From: Apostichopus japonicus
Taxonomy: Eukaryota; Echinodermata; Holothuroidea; Aspidochirotida; Stichopodidae
Direction of reading: 5' to 3'
DNA length: 60,000 nt
Assembly (NCBI RefSeq): GCF_037975245.1
Contig: NC_092582.1
Location: 21,478,577-21,538,576 of the forward strand
Position numbers and translations under genes: made by a program. The notes under the pieces are model-generated. The model had not been told where the DNA came from. It did not search any database and worked only from the letters and a program-made list of their open reading frames with translations. Of the stretch, positions 24,540 to 36,200 are shown piece by piece (the stretch's first letter is position 1; each line of letters opens with the position of its first letter).

Positions 24540-25332
24540 CAATTAAAACTATTCAATCAACATGTACATTAAAGACTGTTACCTATTCCCCAATATTGTC
24601 TTAACTACAATTCAGTCTATCCAGTGAACCATCACATTTGAAGACTGTTTACATATCTTTCCACTTGAATCATAAGACGTTTCACTGATACATTCCTGTG
24701 TAAAATCCATTCCTAAAATGTACCTTTTCTGCCATAGGTTTAGAGTCATTCGCCATGGGCGAAAGGATCAAAACCTATGGCGGAATGGTATGGCGGTATG
24801 GACCTACTGTATGGTGGAATGGCACTGGAACCCTGTTACATGAGTTCCTTTTCTCATCACAAACAAATATTTTAAAGTTCTAACCAAGGCCGAAAATACC
24901 TTTTATGGCTGTGGTTCACATCAAAGTTTTGGCAGCTGTCATTCAATGGCAACACTATACTAATGTTGTAACTTGTACTAGCCTAGGCTATGTAGAGATA
25001 CAAATGTGTAGGCCTAACATTACATATAATTATCATAGGGCTAGTTTCACGAAGTTATTCGTACTGAAGCAGATTCAGGCTGATCTTATTTATATATATA
25101 TATATATATATCATTAATTTGAAAAAAGTAAAACTAAACAGGACATGAATAGCCAAAAATGTAAACTTTACCTTTCGTTGAGCGACATGATGTATATTTA
25201 GCACTGTCACTGGTACTGTTTTTGCTGTCTCATTTTGTAGCCAACAGCCTGCTGAAACCGACCCGAACTTGTTTGTCAGTTCGTTGGTCAGATTCCTATG
25301 GAACGCTAACGATTTATATTCAAGTACTAGAT

Positions 25333-26442
25333 GAGGGTTCGGTTTCTTCCGGAAGAAACCTATTTCTTCCGGGGACGTGGAAGAAACTGGAAGAAACCTG
25401 TTTCTTCCAGGTTTCTTCCAGTTTCTTCCGGAAGAAACTGGAAGAAACTGTGAAAATTGGCTTATAAGCAGCACAGCCCACATACATGATAAAGAGACAA
25501 ATAGTTTACCACCATCTGACTGAACTGCATACCATTGAAACCATTAAAATATGATATTTTTGTTTTGATTATAATTTTGGGTTGTTTTCCTACACCAAAA
25601 GATGTTTGCTTATAAATCAAAATATTGAAGGACTACAGGTACTTATCATCTCGCGATCCCCCCATCAACCGGATTGCATAACTGGCCATACTGTATGAAT
25701 GATTAACCTGGATTGGCCCATGAACTGAGGATTTAATACAATGAACACCAAGAAAATAGCCGAACAATATCTGTTAGATAAAGGCAACAGTTAAATTTCT
25801 GCAACTCCCTAAAGTACATTTTGTAGTTAACAGGAGGACTTTTCATCCCAACTGCAAAAAGAACAAGCATCCACAGCTGGCCAAGAGCCAGCCCTCATTT
25901 CACACAACAACTTCCAGTCGAATCTGTAACCCTCATGTCTTGAGTTCAATCTCCACAAAATATGGTCATAGTGGTCAATGTAATCGTAGTTATGAGTGTG
26001 CATTGTAGTAGGCCTTCACTAATTTCCAGGGAACACTTGCCCCTCCACTCAGAAACTAGTTTTAACTAAGAACTGGGCTATAATCAGGACCATCCTGGTC
26101 TGTAAAATATAGCTTGCCCATAATTGTTCCCTGAATTGTCCGCTGCTAGTAGCCTAGTACTACTGTATATTGTGTACAGTATATGCTGGAAGCAGGTCAT
26201 GTGCTCCAAACCTAGATGCAGACTACCTAGATGACACTATAGTGCTTTATGTCCATTTATTACATAGTTGGAAATCATTGCAGATTAATTGTTTTGAAAC
26301 TTTATCAACAGTTTTTCCCCCAAAAAATGAGTTTCTTCCATTTTGTCCGGAAGAAACTGGAAGAAACCTATTTATTCCGAGTGGAATAAACCTCGGTTTA
26401 TTCCGCGGTTTTTTTCCACCCCAGGAAGAAACCTACGAACCC
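25333..26442. mobile_element. Foldback-like element with TTTCTTCC/GGAAGAAA arms
   Basis: The ends are inverted: AGGGTTCGGTTTCTTCC on the left and AGGGTTCGTAGGTTTCTTCC on the right (reverse complement). Both arms are made of short palindromic phrases such as CCAGTTTCTTCCGGAAG; the right arm also has GGTTTATTCC variants. The interior has no recognisable gene. Flanks do not show a clean target duplication (CTAGATG against TAGGATG), so the borders are approximate. Confidence 0.55.
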
Positions 26443-26801
26443 TGATTAGGATGGTAATATAAAAGTACACGTTGATAATATCAAAACACAGGATGATAAT
26501 GAAAGGATTATGGTGAATGGTGATGATGGTGATTGTGGTCCATAAAATGTAAGCACACATCCTAGTGTGTGATTTAATAAAAACTCTACCTTATCAAATA
26601 ATAACGAAGTCCAAAATTTATGAATACTGGGCATAACTGTATTATTTGTGGTATCGATCATCTTGTATCTACACATCATCATCGTATACTTTTCAATAGC
26701 TCGCACAGGATTTTAAGTCCCCAAATCCCGCGACTAATAAGGTCTGAACTTCCATGGAAGGCGCAGAGGAGAATGTAGGTGAGATATCCACCACATATAA
26801 T

Positions 26802-28039
26802 CAGTGGCGTAGCCACGGGGGCGTGGGGCGACAGCCCCCCCCCCCCATGAAAGCTCGTGCCCCCCCCCAGTTGCCCTCCCACTGGGATTTTGGGTGTCGA
26901 CAAAAATTACATACATGTGTGGAAAATATATTATTGGTCTGAATACCCGAATCTCTATGATGACCACTCATGAACGAACCTTCGACCGCGGACCGGCAGT
27001 AGGCTATAGTTGCTGAAAAACCTGACGTGATATAACGCATATGCCGAAAAGACAACTACAGTAGTCGCACTGTACTGAAAACGCATGTTAACGACCGTGG
27101 AATTATATAATCAAACTTGTCTAGGCATGATCACATTGACTTGATGATTTTCTAATTATCTAATTATATCTAATTATCAGCTATACATATCCTATCCTTT
27201 CTCGTGGTTGGTCGGTTAGTTAGGTTTAACAACAGGGTCGATGCACACTGGTTTACAAGAATTTCCCTAATTGGTTAACAGTAACCCTAATCCCTAACAT
27301 ACAAATCAATACTAATACAAACAGCCAATCAGGATCTTCTAACCAGTGCACATTAACTGATCAAACAAGCTAGTGAGCTATACTATGCCCTTATAGAAAG
27401 GTGGTTTCCAGGTACTGGAACTTAGAAGATGTTAAAAGGTCAAAAATGCTGACGTCATACAGGTTTCTAACATCATTGCTCGCGTCATTGCCTCGATACT
27501 CTTTTACATTTTCAATCGGGTTTTCACTTCTGGGACGTACCTTGATGCTCTTAAAACCGCTAAAAAAACCTAATTTTCAAGAAAGGAGACAATACTATCG
27601 CTGAGAACTAACGGCCAATCAGTCTATCACCCTAATAATATTTCAGACGCAATCTTTGATGTCAGTTTGACATATAGTTTGGTCATTTCAGTATGTTACT
27701 TGGCTGAAAGCCCATTCAATCTTTCCTTAATTAATTTCCACGCGCGCAATTTGCAGATTTGTCGAAAAATGTCAATGCCGATGTCAAACTCACAATAGAT
27801 ATGTCATGATATTTCAAAGTAACTTACCAGACTGTTTTTTCTTCTATTTCACCAAACTATTTCATGACCATATCAAGACATCTCAAAATAAAGGCCTGCA
27901 GGAAGTGTCATTTCCAACGATCTAGGAGGCCTTTTTAGCTAAATATTTTCGGTACGCTGCGCGCCAACCCATGGAAAATGGTGAATCTCCCCAGCGCCCC
28001 CCCCCCCCTCCCAAAAAAAATTCTGGCTATACGCCACTT
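26802..28039. mobile_element. hAT-like non-autonomous transposon
   Basis: Flanked by a perfect 8-bp direct repeat CATATAAT (26794-26801 and 28040-28047). Ends CAGTGGCGTAGCCA and (reverse complement) AAGTGGCGTATAGCCA. Both subterminal regions carry long C/G runs. 1,238 bp, no transposase frame. Similar AGTGGCGTAGCCA ends are common on transposons of aquatic animals. Confidence 0.8.
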
Positions 28040-28712
28040 CATATAATTATAATACCTTATGCAAGTTACTACACTGCTTTAATGCTTATAACTTGATGTG
28101 AGCGACTCCAACGAGTGACCTCTGCGTTGACAGAAACTGACCACCTGCTGTGGACGATATTGACCAGGAACTGTTCTATATACCACCTGTAGTTAGTTTC
28201 AATATACTGTATATTGTTACTCCTTGTAAAAGAAAGTCAGACTTGGAACCCGATCAAATAAAAACACCTTGAAATATTTTCCATGAGTTTTACTTCATCT
28301 TTCATGTATTCTCATACATTACTTACTTGAATGAACACGACAGTAGGCTTTCATAATGGAGGGGTGTCGTTGATTTCGCCAACCCCATGTACCCCCACTT
28401 GGGCTAATTGCAGTGCATGTTCAGCTGTAATTATAAAGTAGATGAATAATACAAACAAATATTCAGAAGTGACCAGTTTGAAAAGCAAGTTAAAAGTCTG
28501 AAGATTTGAAAACAAATTGTTAGGTAACCATTGCAACCACACTTAACCTCTTGCATTCAAAGAGAGAAAAACTGTTAGCAAACACTTGAAAATTAGACGG
28601 AAAACAACAAATCAGTAATGCGGAAGGTACATGTAGACCAACTTTATGTCCTATAAGGAATGTATCGCAATACTACGCCAATTGCTAAGTGAATTATTGC
28701 TACGTGAAATAA

Positions 28713-28940
28713 GGAGTATTAGCTCAGTGGTTAACGCCGGTGCCTTTCAATCATAAGGTCCCGGGTTGGAGTCACTCCAAGATTAATATATGTTATACAG
28801 TAACAGAGTTGTTGACAATTCATAATCATGGACGTTAAATATGAATCTAACAGACTGACTTCGGTCAGCTTGCGGCTTTGATAAGCCAACGATAGCTTCT
28901 TCGCGAGTTCCTGCTTGCAGGAGGATCTAAAAATACAATT
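28713..28940 (+). mobile_element. tRNA-derived SINE, copy 1
   Basis: The 5' part folds as a tRNA-like sequence: GGAGTATTAGCTCAGTGG (A-box TAGCTCAGTGG), GGTTAACGCCGG, and a B-box-like GGGTTGGAGTCACTCC. It is followed by a shared body with the palindrome GACTTCGGTC and TTTGATAAGCCA. The same approximately 215-bp sequence recurs at 6303-6520 on the other strand, so this is a repeat and not a tRNA gene. Confidence 0.85.
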
Positions 28941-31182
28941 ATGACTCATCACCATGCATAGAAAGGCACGGATGTTACCGTCAGACATAAATAACAACGG
29001 ATGCCAGGAAACCGAATGAGATGCAAACGTATTAACACACTGCTTCGCTCTTTGTCAGCATAATGCACATGTAACAAGCAAAAAAGTTTTGTGAAACATA
29101 TGTAAATTAGCAAATTTTAAGGTTTCCGAACGGCATTTCCGATGAACGGTCTCCATAATTACACTGTCAAACACGCATTCGGTAAAGCCCTACCGAACGA
29201 AGTAATTCTTTGGCCTTCATACAAAATATAATATAAATCCATTACTGAGTTAAATCAAGACCAAAATCTTTCACAAACCCATCTGGTTCCGGTGACAATT
29301 AAATTATGAAACATTGGGCCAAAGTACCATCCTCAAGATGGGATACTTGTCGATAAAATTTTTGCTAGACTATGTTATACTGTTTTTTATTTCATAAGTT
29401 TATAAACGTTACTAGTTAATTTCATCACACTTGTCCCGAAACTATAAGCATGACTTTCATCAGACATATTAATTCATTAAAGACTTATTTTCTGGAGATA
29501 TCATATTTAAAAGTCTTTTTTAAACTTAACCTCTTTTGACCTCAATTAAAAACAATCGGTTTCATGTAATGAATACGGGAAACTCTATAGACTCTGCTCA
29601 GGGAATTAGTCTCCGTACATAAACATAGGAAAATGCTATGGCTGTTATATTTTCCTCCCCTTTCTAGATACGCTTCACAATAGAGGGCGGCACGATCACA
29701 GGAACGAATTGCTCATAGCATGATGAGTAGTAAAGATCGACCCAGCGCATTTGGCAAAGAAAAACTGGCGGATGCGCCTTAACAAAGCTAGCTAGGGAAT
29801 CTCCATACCAAGCATTCATTAAAGTTTCTGTTCTTGAGATATTGAGTTTAACAGTGAGCATTTCACCACTATTTTGTATAAAAGTTTTGTTTTGCTAATT
29901 TACACCAGCTGTCATGGTTGCTAGGTGTCATTCATATCATCATCAGTTAAGGAAAATGTACAGCTTTTATTTTGTATAGAAATATAAAATACTCAACCCC
30001 ACCCAATCCCTGGCACTTCTGCAAAGGTTCATGCCGCAACCTCAATCAGTTTCCCAGACCATTGAAATCCTGTTCCACCATTTCTGAAAAATGTTGAGGA
30101 TGCTAAAATTTCTTCCTTAAATCACCTGTTGGGCAACTTAAGGAAATGGCCCGATATCCAGCTGGTTTTCTGCCCTCAACCCCATACCACCCCTCACTTA
30201 CTCCCAACCCCCGCCCACCCCCCCCCCCCCCGAGGAGATGCTCTCCTGTCGTATCTTAATGTAATGAAAAACTGTTGGTACTGAAAGAAGGGTAAAGGAC
30301 CACCCACAATAGCATAGTATTTTAATGTTAAGGAGGCACACAATATAAATAACATGAAGGCAAATTAGAGAAAAACAAACAAGAAAACTGTGAAGCATTT
30401 CTTGATTTAATAGCAATTGGTTGTACATCGATTTAACAGCGAGCAATGTTAAATGTAGTCTAACATTAACCATCAATATGAGACTAATTACCTAATCTCA
30501 AATATGACTTACCATAAGACAGAAATCAGACATACAGTTGATATTTTATGAACTTTGTGTCAAGTCCCCCCCCCCCACTTGTCACTTTCATATGGGAACC
30601 ACAAACAATAAGGAACATCTATATATATTGGGGCATCTACCTACTAACTATGACATTGATTCAACTTGAAACTGTCATGTTTACAAGTTAGCCATCACAA
30701 CCACGCACACTAGCACGATTGCACATGTTACTGAGCCAATAAAACCATGTCAAATTTCAAAATGGCAGGTAAAGGATTTTAAGGGAATAATACAGTTAGC
30801 ACAAGAAAGAATAAATAATTAATAAGAAAAATCACTGCAACAGTGATGTTAATAGAATATGTTAATGTATTATAGGTAAGGCCAAAGAAATTCCATAAAA
30901 GATATGAAATCTTTCTCCTTGGGACAAGAGAACTTGATAACAGCACACGCATACCATGCATTTGATAGTCAGAGTGAACGTACAGTTTGGTTAGACTCTC
31001 CGAAAAGTTTGTCAATGGTGACTTAACAAAAAGTCAATTAAAGACAATCTTACACACTACCTTCAGAATGCACAGCTATGTGATTAAATATGACAAAGGT
31101 AAAGGAATATAATTAAAACAGAATAACAGACAATTCATACTATGATTATAATAATACAGCCTCTTGTATTCTTAATAATTTA
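28941..31182. other. Intergenic DNA without recognised gene
   Basis: Contains diverged pieces of the 141-bp repeat family near 29480-29640 and 30580-30720 (AAACAATCGGTTTC; TTTACAAGTTAGCCATCACA; CACACTAGCAC) and a C-run at 30217. No coding signal. Confidence 0.5.
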
Positions 31183-31290
31183 GCCTCTGAAGAAGATCCT
31201 GCTAGGATTGAAACGTCAGGCCGACTAACTTTTACACATTCTCTTACACAGGCTCTCTAGTGGATAAGCAGTTTGCTAACAGTTTTATTT
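31183..31290 (+). mobile_element. Retroelement tail with hammerhead-like core, copy A
   Basis: Contains GCCT, CTGAAGA, a hairpin GATCC-TGCTA-GGATT, GAAA, CGTC, AGGC. This is the order of a type I hammerhead ribozyme with minimal stem III. It is followed by a body (CACAGGCTCTCTAGTGGATA, AGCAGTTTGCTAACAG) also found at 59356-59465. Confidence 0.55.
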
Positions 31291-31765
31291 TATTATGATT
31301 ATATATAACAGTCATTATAACACAGATGTTCAGTCAACTATTGAACTTCTCCTTCACTCTGTTATAATATTACAAAGTAAACAAGAAGTGTATTGTAAAG
31401 TTAAACAAAACAGTTTATTGTTCATCACAGACTGCACTCAATTATTGACCAAGAAAAAATGACCCAATCAAAGAAAGAATACAAGAGGTTGAATGAGAGA
31501 ATCTTAAAGAGCTATCTCGTTAACTGTGCTGCCCAACAGGATAATCACTTTCCTTAAGCTGTTCCCTTTATTTCAGATTGAACTATGCAATGTAATATTT
31601 TAAACATGGACTATACATCAATTTATGGAATGAAATTAAAATACAACCAAAAAGATCCTGAAAACCCTGAGGTTTACCATTAGAATACTTTCAAAGGCAG
31701 GGTAGATGGAACAACTTGCAAGATATTTAACAATTATATGAACCACCTTTTGATTCCTAGAAGAC

Positions 31766-32502
31766 ATCTCACTCAAATGACCTTTGATCTCTGCCATGCA
31801 ACATCTCAATCAAATGACCTTTAATCTCTGCCATGCAACATCTCACTCAAATGACCTTTGATCTCTGCCATGCAACATCTCACTCAAATGACCTTTGATC
31901 TCTACCATGCAACATCTCACTCAAATGACCTTTGATCTCTACCATGCAATTACTCACTCAAATGACCTTTGATCTCTACCATGCAACATCTCACTCAAAT
32001 GACCTTTGATCTCTACCATGCAACATCTCACTCAAATGACCTTTGATCTCTGCCATGCAACATCTCACTCAAATGACCTTTGATCTCTACCATGCAATTA
32101 CTCACTCAAATGACCTTTGATCTCTGCCATGCAACATCTCAATCAAATGACCTTTGATCTCTGCCATGCAACATCTCACTCAAATGACCTTTGATCTCTA
32201 CCATGCAACATCTCAATCATATGACCTTTGATCTCTACCATGCAACATCTCACTCAAATGACCTTTGATCTCTACCATGCAACATCTCAAATCAAATGAC
32301 CTTTGATCTCTGCCATGCAACATCTCACTCAAACGACCTTTGATCTCAACCATGCAACATTTCAATCAAATGACCTTTGGTCTCTACCATGCAACATCTC
32401 ACTTAAACGACCTTTGATCTCTACCATGCAACATTTCAATCAAATGACATTTGATCTCTACCATGCAATACCTCAACCACATGACTTTTGACTTCTTTCT
32501 TT
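31766..32502. repeat. 37-bp minisatellite, 20 copies, 3' of the laminin gene
   Basis: Unit: ATCTCACTCAAATGACC then TTTGATCTCTGCCATGCAAC. Twenty units were counted, of which 16 keep GACCTTTGATCTC exactly. It begins about 790 bp beyond the laminin stop codon, so it lies in the 3' UTR or 3' flank. Confidence 0.95.
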
Positions 32503-33290
32503 TACATTATCCTTCCATACCATACAATGTTTCCCTATCAATTCCTGCCATTTGTTCCTGTCAATGTGTTCTTAACCATATTGGAAGACCATAATTACAG
32601 TTGAAACAATAGTATTAATGTTTGGATAGTTTGAGGTATATTAGTACTTGTTCACATAACATAGAATTGTGGTGGATTGCTGTTCATCAATGATTATAAG
32701 GGATGAAATAAGCAAGCTGCTACGAGGGACCAACAACAAGAAGTATGACATGAATCACATTAAGAACATATCTGCTTCACATTAGATATGTATATTAAAA
32801 ATGTTACAGTAAATGCAGAGTTTGGGGAAAAAGTGACTCATGTACTAAAAGCCTTAGAAAAATAAAGTTTTCATAAAATTCCAGTATGAAAGTTAAAAAT
32901 AGAATGCAAGGTGATGTTTGGAAAGTACTAATAAAAACAAAGAATTATTGCTTTGATTAATGTAGAGTGGTAAAACAAACTAGTAAATAAAGGCACACAT
33001 ATAACTTTAAGTATGTACAAAAGCTTTGCTACTATTACACAGCACACAAATAGCTAAATGAAAACAATTGAAATGTAACGGTTCACAATGAACAAGATCA
33101 CCTTAAATGACACTTAATCTTCGATTGTGAAGCCAAAAAAATATAGCAGGAAAATTGATTATACTAATATGGTTGTAAACTGTCAGTTAAAAGCTTTGGC
33201 TTGCCAGTGGTCTATACTTATTTTTTACATTTAACATACTTCATACCTTCTTTTGTCTATACATCCTAATTAATTCTTAATTGGTGGCTA
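32503..33290 (-). other. Probable laminin 3' UTR
   Basis: A+T-rich sequence following the laminin stop codon at 33291-33293. The next minus-strand AATAAA signals lie beyond the 37-bp array (near 31411 and 31567), so the array may be transcribed. No coding seen. Confidence 0.45.
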
Positions 33291-36200
33291 TTAATTAACT
33301 CTAAAGCTCTCCAGAGCATTGATCTGATTCCTCATCATCTCTATTTCAGAGCTGGTATTTGTAATCCAGGTGTCTTGTTCGTCTACTGCTGCCTTCAGAA
33401 GTCGAGACACTTCTTCGTACTGAGCTTGCGTCAACTCTGCGCTGACCACCGACACTCTTGACCTCAGCGCATCTAACTGACCGAGTTCCAACTGGTCGAT
33501 GTTGTTCAGTTCTTGTGTAAGCTTGTTTATTTCTTCCAGCACCTTTAAAGAATCTTCAGCTGCTTCCTGTGCCAGGTTGGTTGTGGCTGTTGCCATGGAT
33601 TCCAACGATTGGATGTCTCGCTGGTGACTCAGACATTGTTGTCTTATTACTTGTAGTGTGGTTTCATTAATACGTTCTACTCTTGCTATTTTATCATCAG
33701 ATTCATTAAAGCTAATCTGATATTCTTCTTGCAAGCCTCTTGTTTCCAACTGCAATCTCAAAATATCCTGAAAAACAAACAAAATCCAGTAAAATGTTGG
33801 TAACGTATTAAAAATGAAAGAAACTAGAAAGTGACTTTTTTACTTCACAAACTCAGCAACAAATAATTTAATGAAACGATTGATTTGATAGACAGAAATA
33901 TTAAAATTTAATGTAGTTTTAGTGAATAAACATAGAGTGTATACTAACTATGGCATAGTTTAGTGATGTATGAAGACTTTTAACCAAATATGTAGGTTGA
34001 AATTGTATTTCATATAAACTATGGTTGATAGAAAGCATGTGAAGGTTCACACGATATCCCCATCACTATCACATATGGAATCCTTGCGAAACTCGGCACA
34101 AAACACCCGGTTACGCAGCAAATATCGCTACAAAATAAGCACATTTTGTGCTAACTCTTTTCATAAGTTTCTAAGTATAGCACTCAGAAAACTCTTTCTT
34201 ATGTCATTTTGAAGAATATTGTGTCCTCTTTACAATGATGTGTCGTTATTTATTATGCGTGTGAACTAAACCCCGTACTTTTTAATCTGAAAATGTAAAA
34301 ACCACTTTGGAAAACAGAGAACATCTTCAAAATGTCCCTACCTCTCAATGCTTACATTGTGCTTGCTGGGAGCGTGATTGCGTAACCAATTTCTTTCCTA
34401 TGCCAAAGAAACGTTCGCTGACTCCTCTCTCTAGTGATATAAAATTCCACTTGATTGGTCAATATTAAGGCTCGTACTTTTCACCAGCAAATCAAAAGCA
34501 TCGTAAGAAATTTGTGAAGTCTTCCTTTACGTGGTTAATATGAACACAGCACAGTGTACAGTGCTCTCACAGCAATTTCGGAGAGTGAATCCGCAACGCT
34601 TCCTGTGCGTATGCAACAGCATTTAATTGTCCCACCACGGGCCGTTTATACAGCAAGTTTCCATATGAATGTAAAGATAAAATAACAGTGTTTCCTAACC
34701 CCACCAATATTCCACTTGAAGATAGAGTGACATGATAACTTACTGTGTTGTGGTCTTCTACTATTCGGTTTGCTTCTGCTGAGTTACCGAGACCCGTCGA
34801 AACATCTGATGAAGCAGCTAGAAGCTCCGCCCTCTGCTGTACAGCTAATGAATATGCATTTCCAGCCTCTATACTGATCATTCCCACATTATTAGAGACA
34901 GCTGATGCTTGAGCTTGGGCAACTGTAAAGGGAAAACATTTTACTTTGTAGTCAGAGAGAAGATCGCAAAAAGAAATCACCAACGGGTACCGATATTAAA
35001 GTTACGGTTTCTAACCTACACAGTACATAAACATATAGCTCAAATGTAGCTCACCGTTACCTGACTTTTCGTCATTCCGCTTGAAGATTTCAGTTTGAGA
35101 AATATCACAAAAATTTGGATCAAAGTTTCTCAAACATCATGAACTATAAGGTTATCTGCAAGTTATGTCATCCTTTCAGAGGGTCGATAGATCTCGTCAA
35201 CCGAATGAACTTCAATCTGCGAGTATCATTAATCCCATTCAACAAAACTTTAGCCAGTGACCCACCCAGATGTCCATTAGATATGAACATTGACAGAAAA
35301 CTAAAACAGCAAAGTGAGGGAACAAAACCATCCCTACATATTAGCCACTGATGAAGTCTTCTTTAAAGGGTGTGAAGACTAGCGCACAAAGAAACGTCTG
35401 ATGCCAGTAATCTGACCAAGTTTTGAATGAGGTGTAACAGAAGTGTTAGACACCACCATCGATCCCAGAAAATACACACACAGCTTGCTACCATCGGTAA
35501 TTAGACACCAGTGTACAGTCAATACATGCAGCTACGGTCAATACCCACAACACAGTGTACATAGCAGCGATGGACATCTCAGCAGGGAGTTGTTATGGAA
35601 CTCCCTGATCTTAGGTCCAGATAAAAGATAACAAGGTATCACGTTTCATTAATATCTGCATTTTGTAGCTACAAGAAGAAAACTTCACTTGCAAGCAACA
35701 GAAAGTTAACTTTTTTTCAGAGGGTGGCATGCGGTTTGGGGTGAGTCTTCAATGCCTTTAATACTGATTGCACCTGATGAGGCAACATGTTAAAATAACC
35801 AAATCAAGGCAACAAACTGCAGCACAGGAAGGAAACAATAGGTTTTACAGTATATCACTACACCCACTGACCAGCACATATCATAATGCCATGATAGAAT
35901 CACCATTGTCATCTTACATGTTTCATCTTTTTTTTTCAGCAATATTTAGAAATTTCACAAAGGTCAATAAGAAGGGGAAGAGCTACACAAAGCAGGCCTT
36001 TCACATTCAAGTAACAACAAATTTTGTGTATAAGACTTTACAATCCCTAACCAACAAACGCAACGGAATTAGCAAAACAAAATAATGAAAGTACTAAAGT
36101 ATCTTGGTTGACTTTGAAATTCTGGCAATGAGGAAATGAAATCAACTTAAATCACAATATCTCACCGCTTGATACATTTTGAAAGTTTCGAACAACATCT

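Larger units (their letters stand above)
21848..24833. mobile_element. MULE-like non-autonomous DNA transposon (outer element of nest)
   Basis: Flanked by a perfect 9-bp direct repeat TGTTACATG (21839-21847 and 24834-24842). The ends are imperfect inverted repeats: GGGGCCGTGTCATTCTGCCA on the left and GGGTTCCAGTGCCATTCCAC on the right (reverse complement). Subterminal phrases of GCCATTACGCCAT/GGCGGAATGG type recur. Without the inserted element it is about 630 bp and has no transposase. A 9-bp target duplication points to the Mutator superfamily; the family is inference. Confidence 0.78.

Noticed and set aside
28713-28780. Functional tRNA gene
   Set aside because: Imperfect B box, no clear anticodon arm, and a shared non-tRNA body present in two copies; it is the head of a SINE.
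31766-32502. CRISPR-like regularly spaced repeats
   Set aside because: Units are contiguous with no unique spacers, and the genome is animal; it is a minisatellite.
35348-35397. Second hammerhead candidate (CTGATGA ... GAAACGTC)
   Set aside because: Ten extra bases (AGCGCACAAA) separate the stem II side from GAAA, and the related copy at 46690-47090 lacks CTGATGA; a fold with the proper core is unlikely.
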